41,321 nucleotides of DNA, taken from contig JAIRKM010000033.1 of the NCBI GenBank assembly GCA_031260125.1, positions 1 through 41,321 on the forward strand, written 5' to 3'. Of this stretch, positions 1 through 7,074 are shown one piece after another. Every line of letters starts with the position of its first letter. The first letter of the stretch is position 1. The notes under the pieces were generated by a model. That model saw only the letters and a list, made by a program, of their open reading frames with translations, was not told the origin of the DNA and searched no databases. The translations under genes and the position numbers were made by a program. This DNA comes from Helicobacteraceae bacterium. Lineage in GTDB: Bacteria > Campylobacterota > Campylobacteria > Campylobacterales > SZUA-545.

Positions 1-1224
1 AATAACAACCCCGCTGGTGGTATAGCGAAGCCTGCTGTCGTCAAAGGCAAGCAGATTCCAGCCCTCGGCAAGCTTGCCGTTGTAGAACTCCGCGCGCCCC
101 TCAATATTTTCCTGCAAAAGCAGACCGCCATCTACGCTGGTGTCTCCGCGAACATGCCGCGCCCAGTAGCCATAGCCGGGGGTAAGAAGGTTTAGGTTGG
201 ATGCGGAGGTGGTGCTTTCCGTTGTTCCATCGCCAGTAAATGTCTGAATCTCCCAAAGAGCCGGCGTATTGATCGCCGCATAGCGGTAGAGCGTCAGATT
301 GCCGTCCAAAGCGGTGCGGTTGATCTCGTAATCGTTCCGTATGGAGAAAGGACTGGCGAGATACTGCCCTATATCGTTTGTAAACGCGCAGTTATAGCTG
401 CCCGCTACCGCGTTCGCGCCCGTGCAGATCACCTGATTAAGAGCGCCCGCGTCAGCCGCCTGAGAGCCTGCCGTACTGACAAGAAGCGTCAGCTCGCTGT
501 TGATACGCGCCGGATTGGCGTAGGTCTTGGCGCGGTCAAGCGTCCCGATGTAGATGCGATCGGAACTCGGCGTTCCCCATAGCGCGGTCAAGCTGTTTTT
601 GAAGCTGATCTTAAACGGCTCGCCCTCATAGATCGCCTGATAGGTGATAAGCACGTCAGGAGCGCTGGCGTATGGAGAGACGACATACATCGTTCTCATC
701 GGAGATGTGTAGTCTTTCCCCACCAATTTGCAGCTTCCGCCGGCGTTGCTGCCTATACCCGTGCCGATAACGACGACCGCCTTGCGCGCGCCGTTTGCTC
801 CCGCGATAGCGCGGACGCCCAGCACCGAGTGATACGGCAAGCCGATACCGCTTGTATTGGTTTCATCGGTATTCAGCAGGTTTGCCGCTGCTGGTACAGT
901 GCCGGCGCCAAAGTTGTAGCCATCGCCCGAGGTGGAAGCTATAGTATTCTGGTTGCCACCCTGCGTGCTAAAGTCGCCATCCCAACTGATATGGTTTGCC
1001 AAATCGGCTATGTCCACCACGGCGATTGCGCTGCAACCGTTTGGTGAACTAAAATCTGGGTTTTGCGCCGCACTGCCTTCGCCGGCAAGTTGGAACAGCC
1101 CCCCAACGCCTATTAACTGCCAATAGCTATCTGAAAGCTTTACGGCGTATTTGTCCGCCGCGAAGCCAGATATTGGCAGCGCCAACAGAAAAGCGGCTAG
1201 TAAAGCCCGCGTTCCTCGTTTCAT
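1..1224 (-). CDS. large exported surface protein, N-terminal 408 residues (runs off left edge)
   Basis: The frame is open from an ATG at 1224 to the window edge with no stop. GGAGG lies 5 bases before the ATG. A Sec-type signal peptide (MKRGTRALLAAFLLALP, cleavage probably near GFAA-D) is followed by a mature start containing WQLIGVGGL. That matches WHLIGVNGL near the start of the protein at 27261-30494. Later blocks also match: a GYWARH / AYWVRV segment followed by GWNLLAFDDSRLR versus YWNMLSFNDSFLR. I therefore see the two as paralogues. Two bacterial N-glycosylation sequons are present, ETNTS (Asn codon 856-858) and DGNLT (298-300). Few cysteines, many Gly/Ser/Asn/Thr, as in secreted beta-rich proteins. 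No enzymatic motif is recognised; a surface or extracellular structural role is inferred. It lies downstream of two lipoproteins on the same strand, but a 143-base gap with its own promoter-like signal separates them. Confidence 0.8.
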   Translation of the reverse strand, partial: MKRGTRALLAAFLLALPISGFAADKYAVKLSDSYWQLIGVGGLFQLAGEGSAAQNPDFSSPNGCSAIAVVDIADLANHISWDGDFSTQGGNQNTIASTSGDGYNFGAGTVPAAANLLNTDETNTSGIGLPYHSVLGVRAIAGANGARKAVVVIGTGIGSNAGGSCKLVGKDYTSPMRTMYVVSPYASAPDVLITYQAIYEGEPFKISFKNSLTALWGTPSSDRIYIGTLDRAKTYANPARINSELTLLVSTAGSQAADAGALNQVICTGANAVAGSYNCAFTNDIGQYLASPFSIRNDYEINRTALDGNLTLYRYAAINTPALWEIQTFTGDGTTESTTSASNLNLLTPGYGYWARHVRGDTSVDGGLLLQENIEGRAEFYNGKLAEGWNLLAFDDSRLRYTTSGVVI

Positions 1225-1234
1225 AAAAACCTCC

Positions 1235-1255
1235 TTATTCGGTTTTATTCGGTTT
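1235..1255. repeat. two overlapping copies of an 11-base direct repeat in the leader of the left-edge gene
   Basis: TTATTCGGTTT occurs at 1235-1245 and again at 1245-1255, a period of exactly 10 bases, ending one base before the ribosome binding site of the gene starting at 1224. It lies within the predicted 5' untranslated region. One helical turn of spacing would suit a protein-binding site; it could also be chance or slippage. Confidence 0.5.
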
Positions 1256-1281
1256 AATTCTACAGAGTCCGAATCGTTGTT

Positions 1282-1308
1282 AGATCGGCATTTTCATTTT
1301 TTTCTTAA
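1282..1308 (-). promoter_or_regulatory. candidate sigma-28 (FliA) promoter for the left-edge exported protein
   Basis: On the minus strand TTAA (1308-1305) is followed by 15 bases and GCCGATCT (1289-1282), against the FliA consensus TAAA-N15-GCCGATAA. The spacing is exact; the -35 has one mismatch and the -10 two, at its least conserved end. Predicted transcription would start about 45-50 bases before the ATG at 1224. Moderate to weak call. Confidence 0.35.
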
Positions 1309-1367
1309 CCTCTTTGTTGCCCGTTAAAAGCCTGTTTTTATCATATAAACTCCTTCATTATGGTTGG

Positions 1368-2249
1368 TTACCCCGCCTCCGCCGGATTGGAGGTAACCCA
1401 CGTGAGCGACTTGCTCGGCGGGCTGAATACGCTGGTTGGTATCTGCCCGCGCACACACATGTCGTTGCTGTAAACGTAAAAGTTGCGCTTGCCTTCTGCC
1501 AAGCCGAAGAGGTGCTGCGCCATCTGTAGATCAAAATTGACCACCGCGCCATTGAGCGCCGTGAACGAGTACTGTCCAAAGTCCACAAAGGAGACCGTCG
1601 CGGGCTTTGTAACGACTGGATAGAAGAGGCGTATGTTGGAATCCCACGCGATGTTGGCGATGTTGGATCGCATATACGCCGATGAGTCCGGCCCGAAATG
1701 CCCCTCTACGTCCTGAAAGTTATCGTCAACGATATAAAAGCCATTCAAAACGCAGGCGTTTGGATCGTAAATCGGCTTATCGCCAATGTCGGGAGGTCCG
1801 GGCGGATCGGGGTCTGACGGATCGACGGGAGAGCCGCCAATCAGATCGCCGCTGACGCTGCCCGTTACGGTAACGATCGCCGTAACAGAACCGCCGCCAT
1901 AGAGCTGGGCGACTATTGTTTCTGTGCCCGGACGCGCGCCCGTCAGCCTAAGCACGGGTCGGACGGCGGGGGCGGCGTGGAGGATAGCGTAACGCACGAA
2001 ACTGCTGTTTGTCTCTTTCGCGTCGCCCGCCGCGAGTATCGCAAGCGATGAGGTGGTGGAGACGGCGTAGGGGGCGTCGTCTTGCCCTATGGGTAGCTCA
2101 ATGTTCTTATGCTCGCCCACGGCGATCGTAATGTAAACCGCATCCGAGCTTACGCCGGCGCTACCGCTAGTGCGGCTGTCCGCCCCGCAGGAGAGCAGGA
2201 GAGAGATCAAGGCCGTGAAGAGGATATATTTAAGGGACGCTATACGCAT
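1368..2249 (-). CDS. putative lipoprotein with Pro/Asp-rich linker
   Basis: A 293-residue protein. The signal peptide ends in a lipobox-like LLLSC at about residues 17-21, so an outer-membrane or surface lipoprotein is likely. Residues about 35-135 are Val/Thr-rich and resemble an Ig-like beta domain. A Pro/Asp/Gly-rich linker (DPSDPDPPGPP) then leads to a C-terminal domain of about 140 residues with two cysteines that I do not recognise. One Campylobacter-type sequon, ETNSS, is present (Asn codon 2007-2009). The ATG at 2249 has AGGAG upstream and lies inside the end of the preceding gene (20-base overlap), so the two lipoproteins are probably translationally coupled. Function unknown; association with the neighbouring surface proteins is inferred from position. 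Confidence 0.8.
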   Translation of the reverse strand: MRIASLKYILFTALISLLLSCGADSRTSGSAGVSSDAVYITIAVGEHKNIELPIGQDDAPYAVSTTSSLAILAAGDAKETNSSFVRYAILHAAPAVRPVLRLTGARPGTETIVAQLYGGGSVTAIVTVTGSVSGDLIGGSPVDPSDPDPPGPPDIGDKPIYDPNACVLNGFYIVDDNFQDVEGHFGPDSSAYMRSNIANIAWDSNIRLFYPVVTKPATVSFVDFGQYSFTALNGAVVNFDLQMAQHLFGLAEGKRNFYVYSNDMCVRGQIPTSVFSPPSKSLTWVTSNPAEAG

Positions 2250-4251
2250 TGACCGCTCCTGTGGAAATTATGTCCGCGCCGGTGTACTGCGCCGATGGAT
2301 AGGTGCGATAATCAAAGAAATTTGGCTCCGCCCAGTAGTTAAACCAGCGTTTGCTGTCCACGGCGTATACCAGATGGGCGCGGTTGGCACTGTCTACGGC
2401 GATCGCGTTGGACGCGCCGTGTTCGCCCGATTCGTTCGCGCCCGGCTCCTCGATCACCCAGCGCGATACCAGATTGCGGAATGGGGGTTTGCGAGCGTAG
2501 TGGATCTTGCTGCCGCCGGTTGTAACGGCGGCGTAAGCGACACGTGGTTCGTTGTAGGCATCCAGCGCGAAGCTGACGCCTGAAATATCCCCCTGAACCG
2601 GATCGATTCCGCCGACCGGCTCCATCTGCCATTTATACTTATCTCCGTAAGGCTCGCGGCTGTAGAGGCGCACGTAGCTTCCCTCTTTGACCGCCATGAT
2701 CGGCTTGTTTACGCGATCCAAAGAGAGCGAAACGGAGCCGATGTTGCCGCTGATCCCCTCAACCAGCTCCTTGTGAAAGCTGCCGCTTTGACGCGCCGCG
2801 TAGTAGAGCGCCTCCGGAATTTCCGTGTAGTTGCCGTCCGTGCCTAAGTGGTTATAGAGGGCGTTGGCGTAAGCGAAGCGCGGTTCGCCCGTTAAGCGGT
2901 TGTGCGAAATGGAGAGGCTGTGAATAGGGGCGTTCAGCGCGACGCATTGGTGCGTGGCGCTGTCAATGTCGATCGGGTTGTCTTTGAGAGAAGCGGCGCA
3001 GATTTTGTTGCTTACCGCGTCAAAGTAGGCGATATGCACCTGATCGGCAGCCGAAACGCGGTCGGGATCGCGAAACGCCGTAATGCCCAAAAGCAGCGAT
3101 CCCTGCGGATAGGTGTGGTTTGCGTCGATCACGGGCGCGCTACTTACCTTTATATCGTTCCATGCGTCGTTTGCGCTGTTTAGGTAGGGTTGGTAGCGCA
3201 GATAGACGTAGCCGTTTCGCAGATAGACGACGATGGGCTTGTCCCTATTGGAATCGTACGGCGAAGCGGCGATCTGCGCTGAAACGCCGGCGTCTGTCGA
3301 TGTGCCTTTACCGCCGTCGATCGTCGCATGCGCCCAACTGCTGTAGAAGTTGGAGTAAACAAGCCCTTTGGAGGTGGCATCGTATTGCGCCGCGTGGATC
3401 GTCTTGTAGCCGCTCGTTTCGCTGACGGCGATCGAGAGGTAGCGCCCCGCGTCAACGCCCGTCCAGCCGTTGGGGACTTGGGCTTCAACGGAGTCTTTTA
3501 CCTGCACGGTAAGCGGCGTTCCGGTGATGCGAATCAATTGGTTGTCGTTGGCGGAAAGCGTGTAGATGGGGGTGATGAAGGTAAAGCCCTTTTCCAGCCC
3601 GCGCAGCTTGATATCCACGCTGTAAGAGCCGGACGCGCCGGCGGTAACGTTCATCTCGCGCGGTTCGACGCTGACGTTGTTGTTGCTCGTCTCTATATAC
3701 AGGCTGCCGCCGGTAAGGGATGTCGCCGCGCCGCTGTGATCGACGGCGCTTACCTTGAAGACCCGTTCGCCGTTGATGTCGATAAACGCCTGCATGGGGT
3801 TGAAAAAAAGCTCAGAGACATCAAGGGAGTTACGCTCCACAACCTGAACGAGAATCGTATATGGGCTGCTGTAGCGCCCGTCTCTTTTCGCCCGCGCCGT
3901 GATCCGCGCGCTACCGATACTCTTGCCTACAACAAAGCCGCTGTCGCTCACTTGCGCAACGTTGGGGCTGGAGCTTGTCCACTCAACCGCTATAGGATTG
4001 GCGGCGGTGGATTCTAGCACCGTGCCGGCGCCGTTTGTAACGATCGCCGTCAAGCCGACGGAGCCGCCCTCTGCGAGAATGGGAGTGCGGGGAAAGACGG
4101 AGCTTATCTGAAGACTGCCGCCGCTTGCGAGCGTGTACCCGCCCGATCCGCCAGCGCCTTCGGGCAGTTCGCGATCTTCCACGCAACCGCCGATGAACAG
4201 CAGCGCGAACGGTAACAGAAATTTCAGCGCCTTCAAGCTTCTGCCTTTCAC
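2230..4251 (-). CDS. large lipoprotein with BIG2-like domain and propeller-like repeats
   Basis: Up to 673 residues. The hydrophobic N-terminus ends in FIGGC, a lipobox. Residues about 45-140 fit a bacterial Ig-like (BIG2) domain, with VEWTSSSPNVAQVS followed by a G.A.ITA pattern. From about 275 to the end, phrases such as KPIVVYL, VHIAYFD, PRVAYAA and AHLVYAV recur, each after a run like ALDAYNEP or AVDSANR. This resembles a beta-propeller made of BNR/Kelch-like blades, though no enzyme motif is visible. Three sequons, EMNVT, DANHT and DGNYT, have Asn codons at 3649-3651, 3118-3120 and 2830-2832. The start is uncertain: the GTG at 4251 lacks a clear ribosome site, and the TTG at 4236 has AAGG 7 bases upstream and gives a shorter signal peptide. 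It overlaps the next lipoprotein by 20 bases. Confidence 0.8.
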   Translation of the reverse strand: MKGRSLKALKFLLPFALLFIGGCVEDRELPEGAGGSGGYTLASGGSLQISSVFPRTPILAEGGSVGLTAIVTNGAGTVLESTAANPIAVEWTSSSPNVAQVSDSGFVVGKSIGSARITARAKRDGRYSSPYTILVQVVERNSLDVSELFFNPMQAFIDINGERVFKVSAVDHSGAATSLTGGSLYIETSNNNVSVEPREMNVTAGASGSYSVDIKLRGLEKGFTFITPIYTLSANDNQLIRITGTPLTVQVKDSVEAQVPNGWTGVDAGRYLSIAVSETSGYKTIHAAQYDATSKGLVYSNFYSSWAHATIDGGKGTSTDAGVSAQIAASPYDSNRDKPIVVYLRNGYVYLRYQPYLNSANDAWNDIKVSSAPVIDANHTYPQGSLLLGITAFRDPDRVSAADQVHIAYFDAVSNKICAASLKDNPIDIDSATHQCVALNAPIHSLSISHNRLTGEPRFAYANALYNHLGTDGNYTEIPEALYYAARQSGSFHKELVEGISGNIGSVSLSLDRVNKPIMAVKEGSYVRLYSREPYGDKYKWQMEPVGGIDPVQGDISGVSFALDAYNEPRVAYAAVTTGGSKIHYARKPPFRNLVSRWVIEEPGANESGEHGASNAIAVDSANRAHLVYAVDSKRWFNYWAEPNFFDYRTYPSAQYTGADIISTGAVNAYSVP

Positions 4252-4302
4252 CCAGAAATTTGAAGGCTTACAGCAAAAAGCATTCCGCCCGTACGAAAGG
4301 GG

Positions 4303-4665
4303 CTATCGGCGGCGCGATCTGTTTTTTTCAAACGCCTCGCGGCAGACGATGCAGTAGCGCGCGTGCGGTTTGATACGCATACGCTCAATGCCAATTGGCT
4401 CTCCGCACATTTCGCAGATGCCGTATGTACCGCCCGCCGCTTTGGAGAGCGCGTCTTCAATTTCGGCAAGTTCGTCTAGCTGCTGTTCTTTTATCGCGCA
4501 GTCTATCGTGGCGTCGGCGTTGAGCGCCGCAATGTCGCCATCGTCGTTTGCTTCCGCGTTTACCGCGTCTTCTAGTGCTTTTTCGGATTCTTGAACATTA
4601 TGAATAATCTGTGCTTTTCGCTTGTTGAGTGTTCTCACAAGGCGGTCAAACTCTCTTGAACGCAT
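4303..4665 (-). CDS. DksA/TraR-type C4 zinc-finger regulator
   Basis: A 120-residue protein. The N-terminal half is charged and helical, like the DksA coiled coil. The C-terminal half holds a C4 zinc finger, CEMC (Cys84, Cys87) and CIVC (Cys105, Cys108), separated by the spacing typical of the DksA/TraR family. Family members bind RNA polymerase through the secondary channel and modulate transcription, usually with ppGpp. The acidic coiled-coil tip of classical DksA would fall near NDDGD at residues 40-44. I chose ATG 4665 because AGAAGG lies just upstream and a TATAAT box lies 22 bases before it; the longer frame to 4701 would begin upstream of that box. Short DksA-like proteins of this size occur in Campylobacter. 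Confidence 0.88.
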   Translation of the reverse strand: MRSREFDRLVRTLNKRKAQIIHNVQESEKALEDAVNAEANDDGDIAALNADATIDCAIKEQQLDELAEIEDALSKAAGGTYGICEMCGEPIGIERMRIKPHARYCIVCREAFEKNRSRRR

Positions 4666-4686
4666 AACAATACCTTCTATAGAAAA

Positions 4687-4692
4687 ATTATA
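4687..4692 (-). promoter_or_regulatory. -10 box upstream of the DksA-like gene
   Basis: TATAAT on the minus strand (4692-4687), preceded by T-rich sequence. The start codon at 4665 is 21 bases downstream with a ribosome site between. No good -35 is seen, which is usual for Campylobacterota housekeeping promoters. It sits in the 64-base gap after glgA. Confidence 0.5.
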
Positions 4693-4729
4693 AAGGCGCA
4701 ATAATGGCAGAAAGTTCCTGAAAAAAAGA

Positions 4730-6208
4730 TTAAAAAAGTCCTTTTTTGGCGCGGCGAAGCGCCTCTTTGTAAAGCAGATCGTATGTTTTCGCCGACCGTT
4801 CCCACCCGTAATCGAGGTTCATAGCTCTTTTTTGCATAGCCTGAAAGTGATCTTTTCTGTTGTACCACGTGTGAACCGCCCAGCCAACGGTATTGACGAG
4901 ATTTTTCGCGTTCAGCCCGTAAAACTTAAACCCCGTTCCCTCGCCCGTTTTCTCGTCATAGCTCTGAACGCTGTCTTCCAGTCCGCCCGCGCCGTGGACG
5001 ATCGGAAGTGTCCCGTAAAGCTGGCTGTACATCTGATTGAGTCCGCATGGCTCAAAGCGCGAAGGCATCAAAAAGAGATCCGCTCCCGCCTCGATCCTGT
5101 GCGAAAGCGGCGCGTCAAAGCCGATACGGCAGGCAAACCGCTTGGGATACAGCCGCATAATGTCGCCAAAGTAAAAGTGCGTCCATACCTCGCCGCTGCC
5201 TAATAGAACGATCTGAATATCCATCTTGAGCAGATCGTGGATTGACTCAGCTATAACGTCGACTCCCTTTTGCCTGACGAGACGGCTTACAACCGCGATC
5301 AGCGGAACGTCGCGGCGCGGCAGCCCCATCTCCTTTTGCAGAGCGCGTTTGAGCTTCGCCTTGCCGGATAGATCGTCCGCGTCGTAATGCGCGCTCAGGT
5401 GCCGATCGGTTTTCGGATTCCACTCTAGCGTATCCACGCCGTTTAGTATGCCCCACAGATCGTTCGCGCGGGTTCGCATTGTCGCTTCCAACCCGTAGCC
5501 AAACTCGGGAGTCAGTATCTCCTGCGAGTATCTAGGGCTGACGGCGCTGATCATTGTCGCGTGTGTGATGCCCGCCTTGAGCAGATTTACCCTGTCGTCC
5601 ATCTCGACTTCGCGGAAGTTAAAATGCTCCCAGCCAACGTCAAGCACGTTCATCAGCCCGCTGTAAAACTCTCCTTGATACTGCATATTGTGAATGGTCA
5701 AAACTGACGCGCACCGCGCAAAATGCTCATCATTCGCGTAGATCGTGGTCAAAAACAGATTCGCCGCGCTCGTATGCCAATCGTGCGTATGGAGGATATG
5801 CGGGCGGAAATTCAGCGCCTTGCATAGCTGCATCGCGGCGCGGGAGAGGAAGACGAAGCGGTTGTCGTTGTCTATAAACCCTATGCCGCTTTCGTCGCTG
5901 TAGAGGCTTTCGCGCCCATAAAACAGCTCGTAATCGACGAAGTAGATCGGCACGTCCGAGTCTGGTAGCCGACCCTCGTAAACGCCGCACCACATCTCGC
6001 CGATGATCCCCATAGGAACGCCCAGCGGCGCGGGGAGCTTTTGGAGCTTTGTACGATCGATTCCGTAATAGCGCGGCATAACGACGCGAACGTCGTGTCC
6101 AAGCTCGCGCAGATATTTTGGCAATGCGCCGAGTACATCGGCAAGCCCGCCCGTTTTGGCGAAGGGGTGGCACTCGGAAGCGGCGAAAAGGATATTGAGT
6201 TTCTCCAT
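4730..6208 (-). CDS. glgA: glycogen (starch) synthase, GT5 family
   Basis: A 492-residue protein, the usual GlgA length. The N-terminal Rossmann domain has the KTGGLADV motif (from Lys18) that binds the glucosyl donor. The C-terminal domain has RFEPCGLNQM and GTLPIVHGAGGL, typical of GT5 synthases. It transfers glucose from ADP- or UDP-glucose to an alpha-1,4-glucan in the cytoplasm. ATG 6208 is chosen because MEKLNILFAASE is the normal family N-terminus and AGGGA precedes it; the frame upstream overlaps mntP. It lies 31 bases downstream of mntP on the same strand. No glgB, glgC, glgP or debranching enzyme lies in this window. Glycogen synthesis is uncommon in Campylobacter and Helicobacter, so the gene may mark a less studied lineage. 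Confidence 0.95.
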   Translation of the reverse strand: MEKLNILFAASECHPFAKTGGLADVLGALPKYLRELGHDVRVVMPRYYGIDRTKLQKLPAPLGVPMGIIGEMWCGVYEGRLPDSDVPIYFVDYELFYGRESLYSDESGIGFIDNDNRFVFLSRAAMQLCKALNFRPHILHTHDWHTSAANLFLTTIYANDEHFARCASVLTIHNMQYQGEFYSGLMNVLDVGWEHFNFREVEMDDRVNLLKAGITHATMISAVSPRYSQEILTPEFGYGLEATMRTRANDLWGILNGVDTLEWNPKTDRHLSAHYDADDLSGKAKLKRALQKEMGLPRRDVPLIAVVSRLVRQKGVDVIAESIHDLLKMDIQIVLLGSGEVWTHFYFGDIMRLYPKRFACRIGFDAPLSHRIEAGADLFLMPSRFEPCGLNQMYSQLYGTLPIVHGAGGLEDSVQSYDEKTGEGTGFKFYGLNAKNLVNTVGWAVHTWYNRKDHFQAMQKRAMNLDYGWERSAKTYDLLYKEALRRAKKGLF

Positions 6209-6239
6209 AGTTTTCCCTGATGTTTTGGGCGCTATTGTA

Positions 6240-6785
6240 CTACGCGGCGCGAAGATGTTCGATGAGGATATGCGTCCCAATCGCTATAAGCACGATTCCG
6301 CCCGCGATCTGCGCCCTCTTCTCAAACAGCGCGCCGATCGCCCTGCCAAGCCCGAACCCGACGACTGAAACGACAAAGCTCACCACGCCGAAAACGATAG
6401 CGGGCAGCCAGATTTGGCGATCGAGCATCTGAAATGAAGCGCCGACTGCCAGCGCGTCAAGGCTAGTGGCGAACGAAAGCATAAGGAGCGCCTTGAACCC
6501 TCTGACGTCCGCGCCGCCGCTCTCGTCAAACGCGCCGCGGATCATCTTCGCCCCCACAAAGGCAAGCAGGAAAAAGGCGATGAAGTGATCGAAACTCTCT
6601 ATGTAGCCGCTACAGGCTTCGCCGAGAAGATAGCCAAAAAGCGCCATTGCCCACTGAAAGATGCCGAAAAAAAGCGCGGCGCGGATGATGTAAAAGCGGC
6701 TCGCGCCCCCTTCGGTAGAGGCGGCGGCAGAAACGGCGAACACATCCATGGCGAGGCTGAAGGCGACTAGCAGAATCGATAACAT
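6240..6785 (-). CDS. mntP: manganese efflux pump MntP
   Basis: A 181-residue polytopic membrane protein with about six hydrophobic segments in two similar halves. Each half carries an acidic motif inside a helix, SLAMDVFAVS (Asp14) in the first and SLDALAVG in the second. This is the MntP/YebN (DUF204) pattern of Mn(II) exporters in the inner membrane. ATG 6785 gives the standard family N-terminus; a TTG 18 bases upstream is possible. I see no strong ribosome site. The gene is divergent from the HMA chaperone at 6850, with only 64 bases between them. That gap is too short for a yybP-ykoY manganese riboswitch, and none is seen. Confidence 0.92.
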   Translation of the reverse strand: MLSILLVAFSLAMDVFAVSAAASTEGGASRFYIIRAALFFGIFQWAMALFGYLLGEACSGYIESFDHFIAFFLLAFVGAKMIRGAFDESGGADVRGFKALLMLSFATSLDALAVGASFQMLDRQIWLPAIVFGVVSFVVSVVGFGLGRAIGALFEKRAQIAGGIVLIAIGTHILIEHLRAA

Positions 6786-6819
6786 CGGCGCATTGTACTT
6801 CAACCACGTTGAGTTTGTC

Positions 6820-6825
6820 TATAAT
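6820..6825 (+). promoter_or_regulatory. -10 box upstream of the HMA chaperone gene
   Basis: TATAAT at 6820-6825, 24 bases before the ATG at 6850. It is followed immediately by the inverted repeat CCTCT-CA-AGAGG (6826-6837), near the likely transcription start and just before the AGGAAAGGAAG ribosome site. The repeat could be an operator but matches no copper-regulator site I know. Confidence 0.45.
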
Positions 6826-6849
6826 CCTCTCAAGAGGAAAGGAAGATCG

Positions 6850-7059
6850 ATGAAAACGAGCGTGCTGTCGGTAGAGGGAATGAGTTGCGATCACTGCGTA
6901 AGCTCCATCAAAAAGGCGCTTGAGCCGCTTGTCGCAACCGCGGCGGTGGATCTGGCGGACAAGAGGGTAACTGTGGAGTTTAACGAACTAGAGACGGCGA
7001 TCGAGGATATAAAAACCGCGATCGACGAACAGGGCTTTGAGGTGGTTTCGTACACGTAA
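6850..7059 (+). CDS. small HMA-domain metal chaperone (CopZ-like)
   Basis: A 69-residue protein that is a single heavy-metal-associated domain. The metal-binding loop GMSCDHC holds Cys13 and Cys16, and the predicted beta-alpha-beta-beta-alpha-beta fold fills the whole length. Such proteins carry Cu(I) to P-type ATPases in the cytoplasm. The ATG at 6850 follows AGGAAAGGAAG. It is encoded 15 bases before larC on the same strand, while the copper ATPase lies about 15 kb away at 22095. Copper is the likeliest cargo, but the larC neighbour leaves open another metal. Confidence 0.9.
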   Translation: MKTSVLSVEGMSCDHCVSSIKKALEPLVATAAVDLADKRVTVEFNELETAIEDIKTAIDEQGFEVVSYT

Positions 7060-7074
7060 GGGGGAGAGCGTGCG

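Noticed and set aside
1311-1335. Possible sigma-54 site (GG-N10-GC) upstream of the left-edge gene on the minus strand
   Set aside because: Spacing fits, but the -24 and -12 elements read AGGC and GGGC, too far from TGGC and TTGC.
3328-4017. Open frame of 229 codons opposite the large lipoprotein
   Set aside because: No recognisable motif and no ribosome site; the lipoprotein frame has signal peptide, lipobox and Ig-like pattern.
4733-4748. A-run/T-run inverted repeat at the end of glgA as a terminator
   Set aside because: The repeat is almost purely A-T, lies inside the last codons, and lacks a GC stem.
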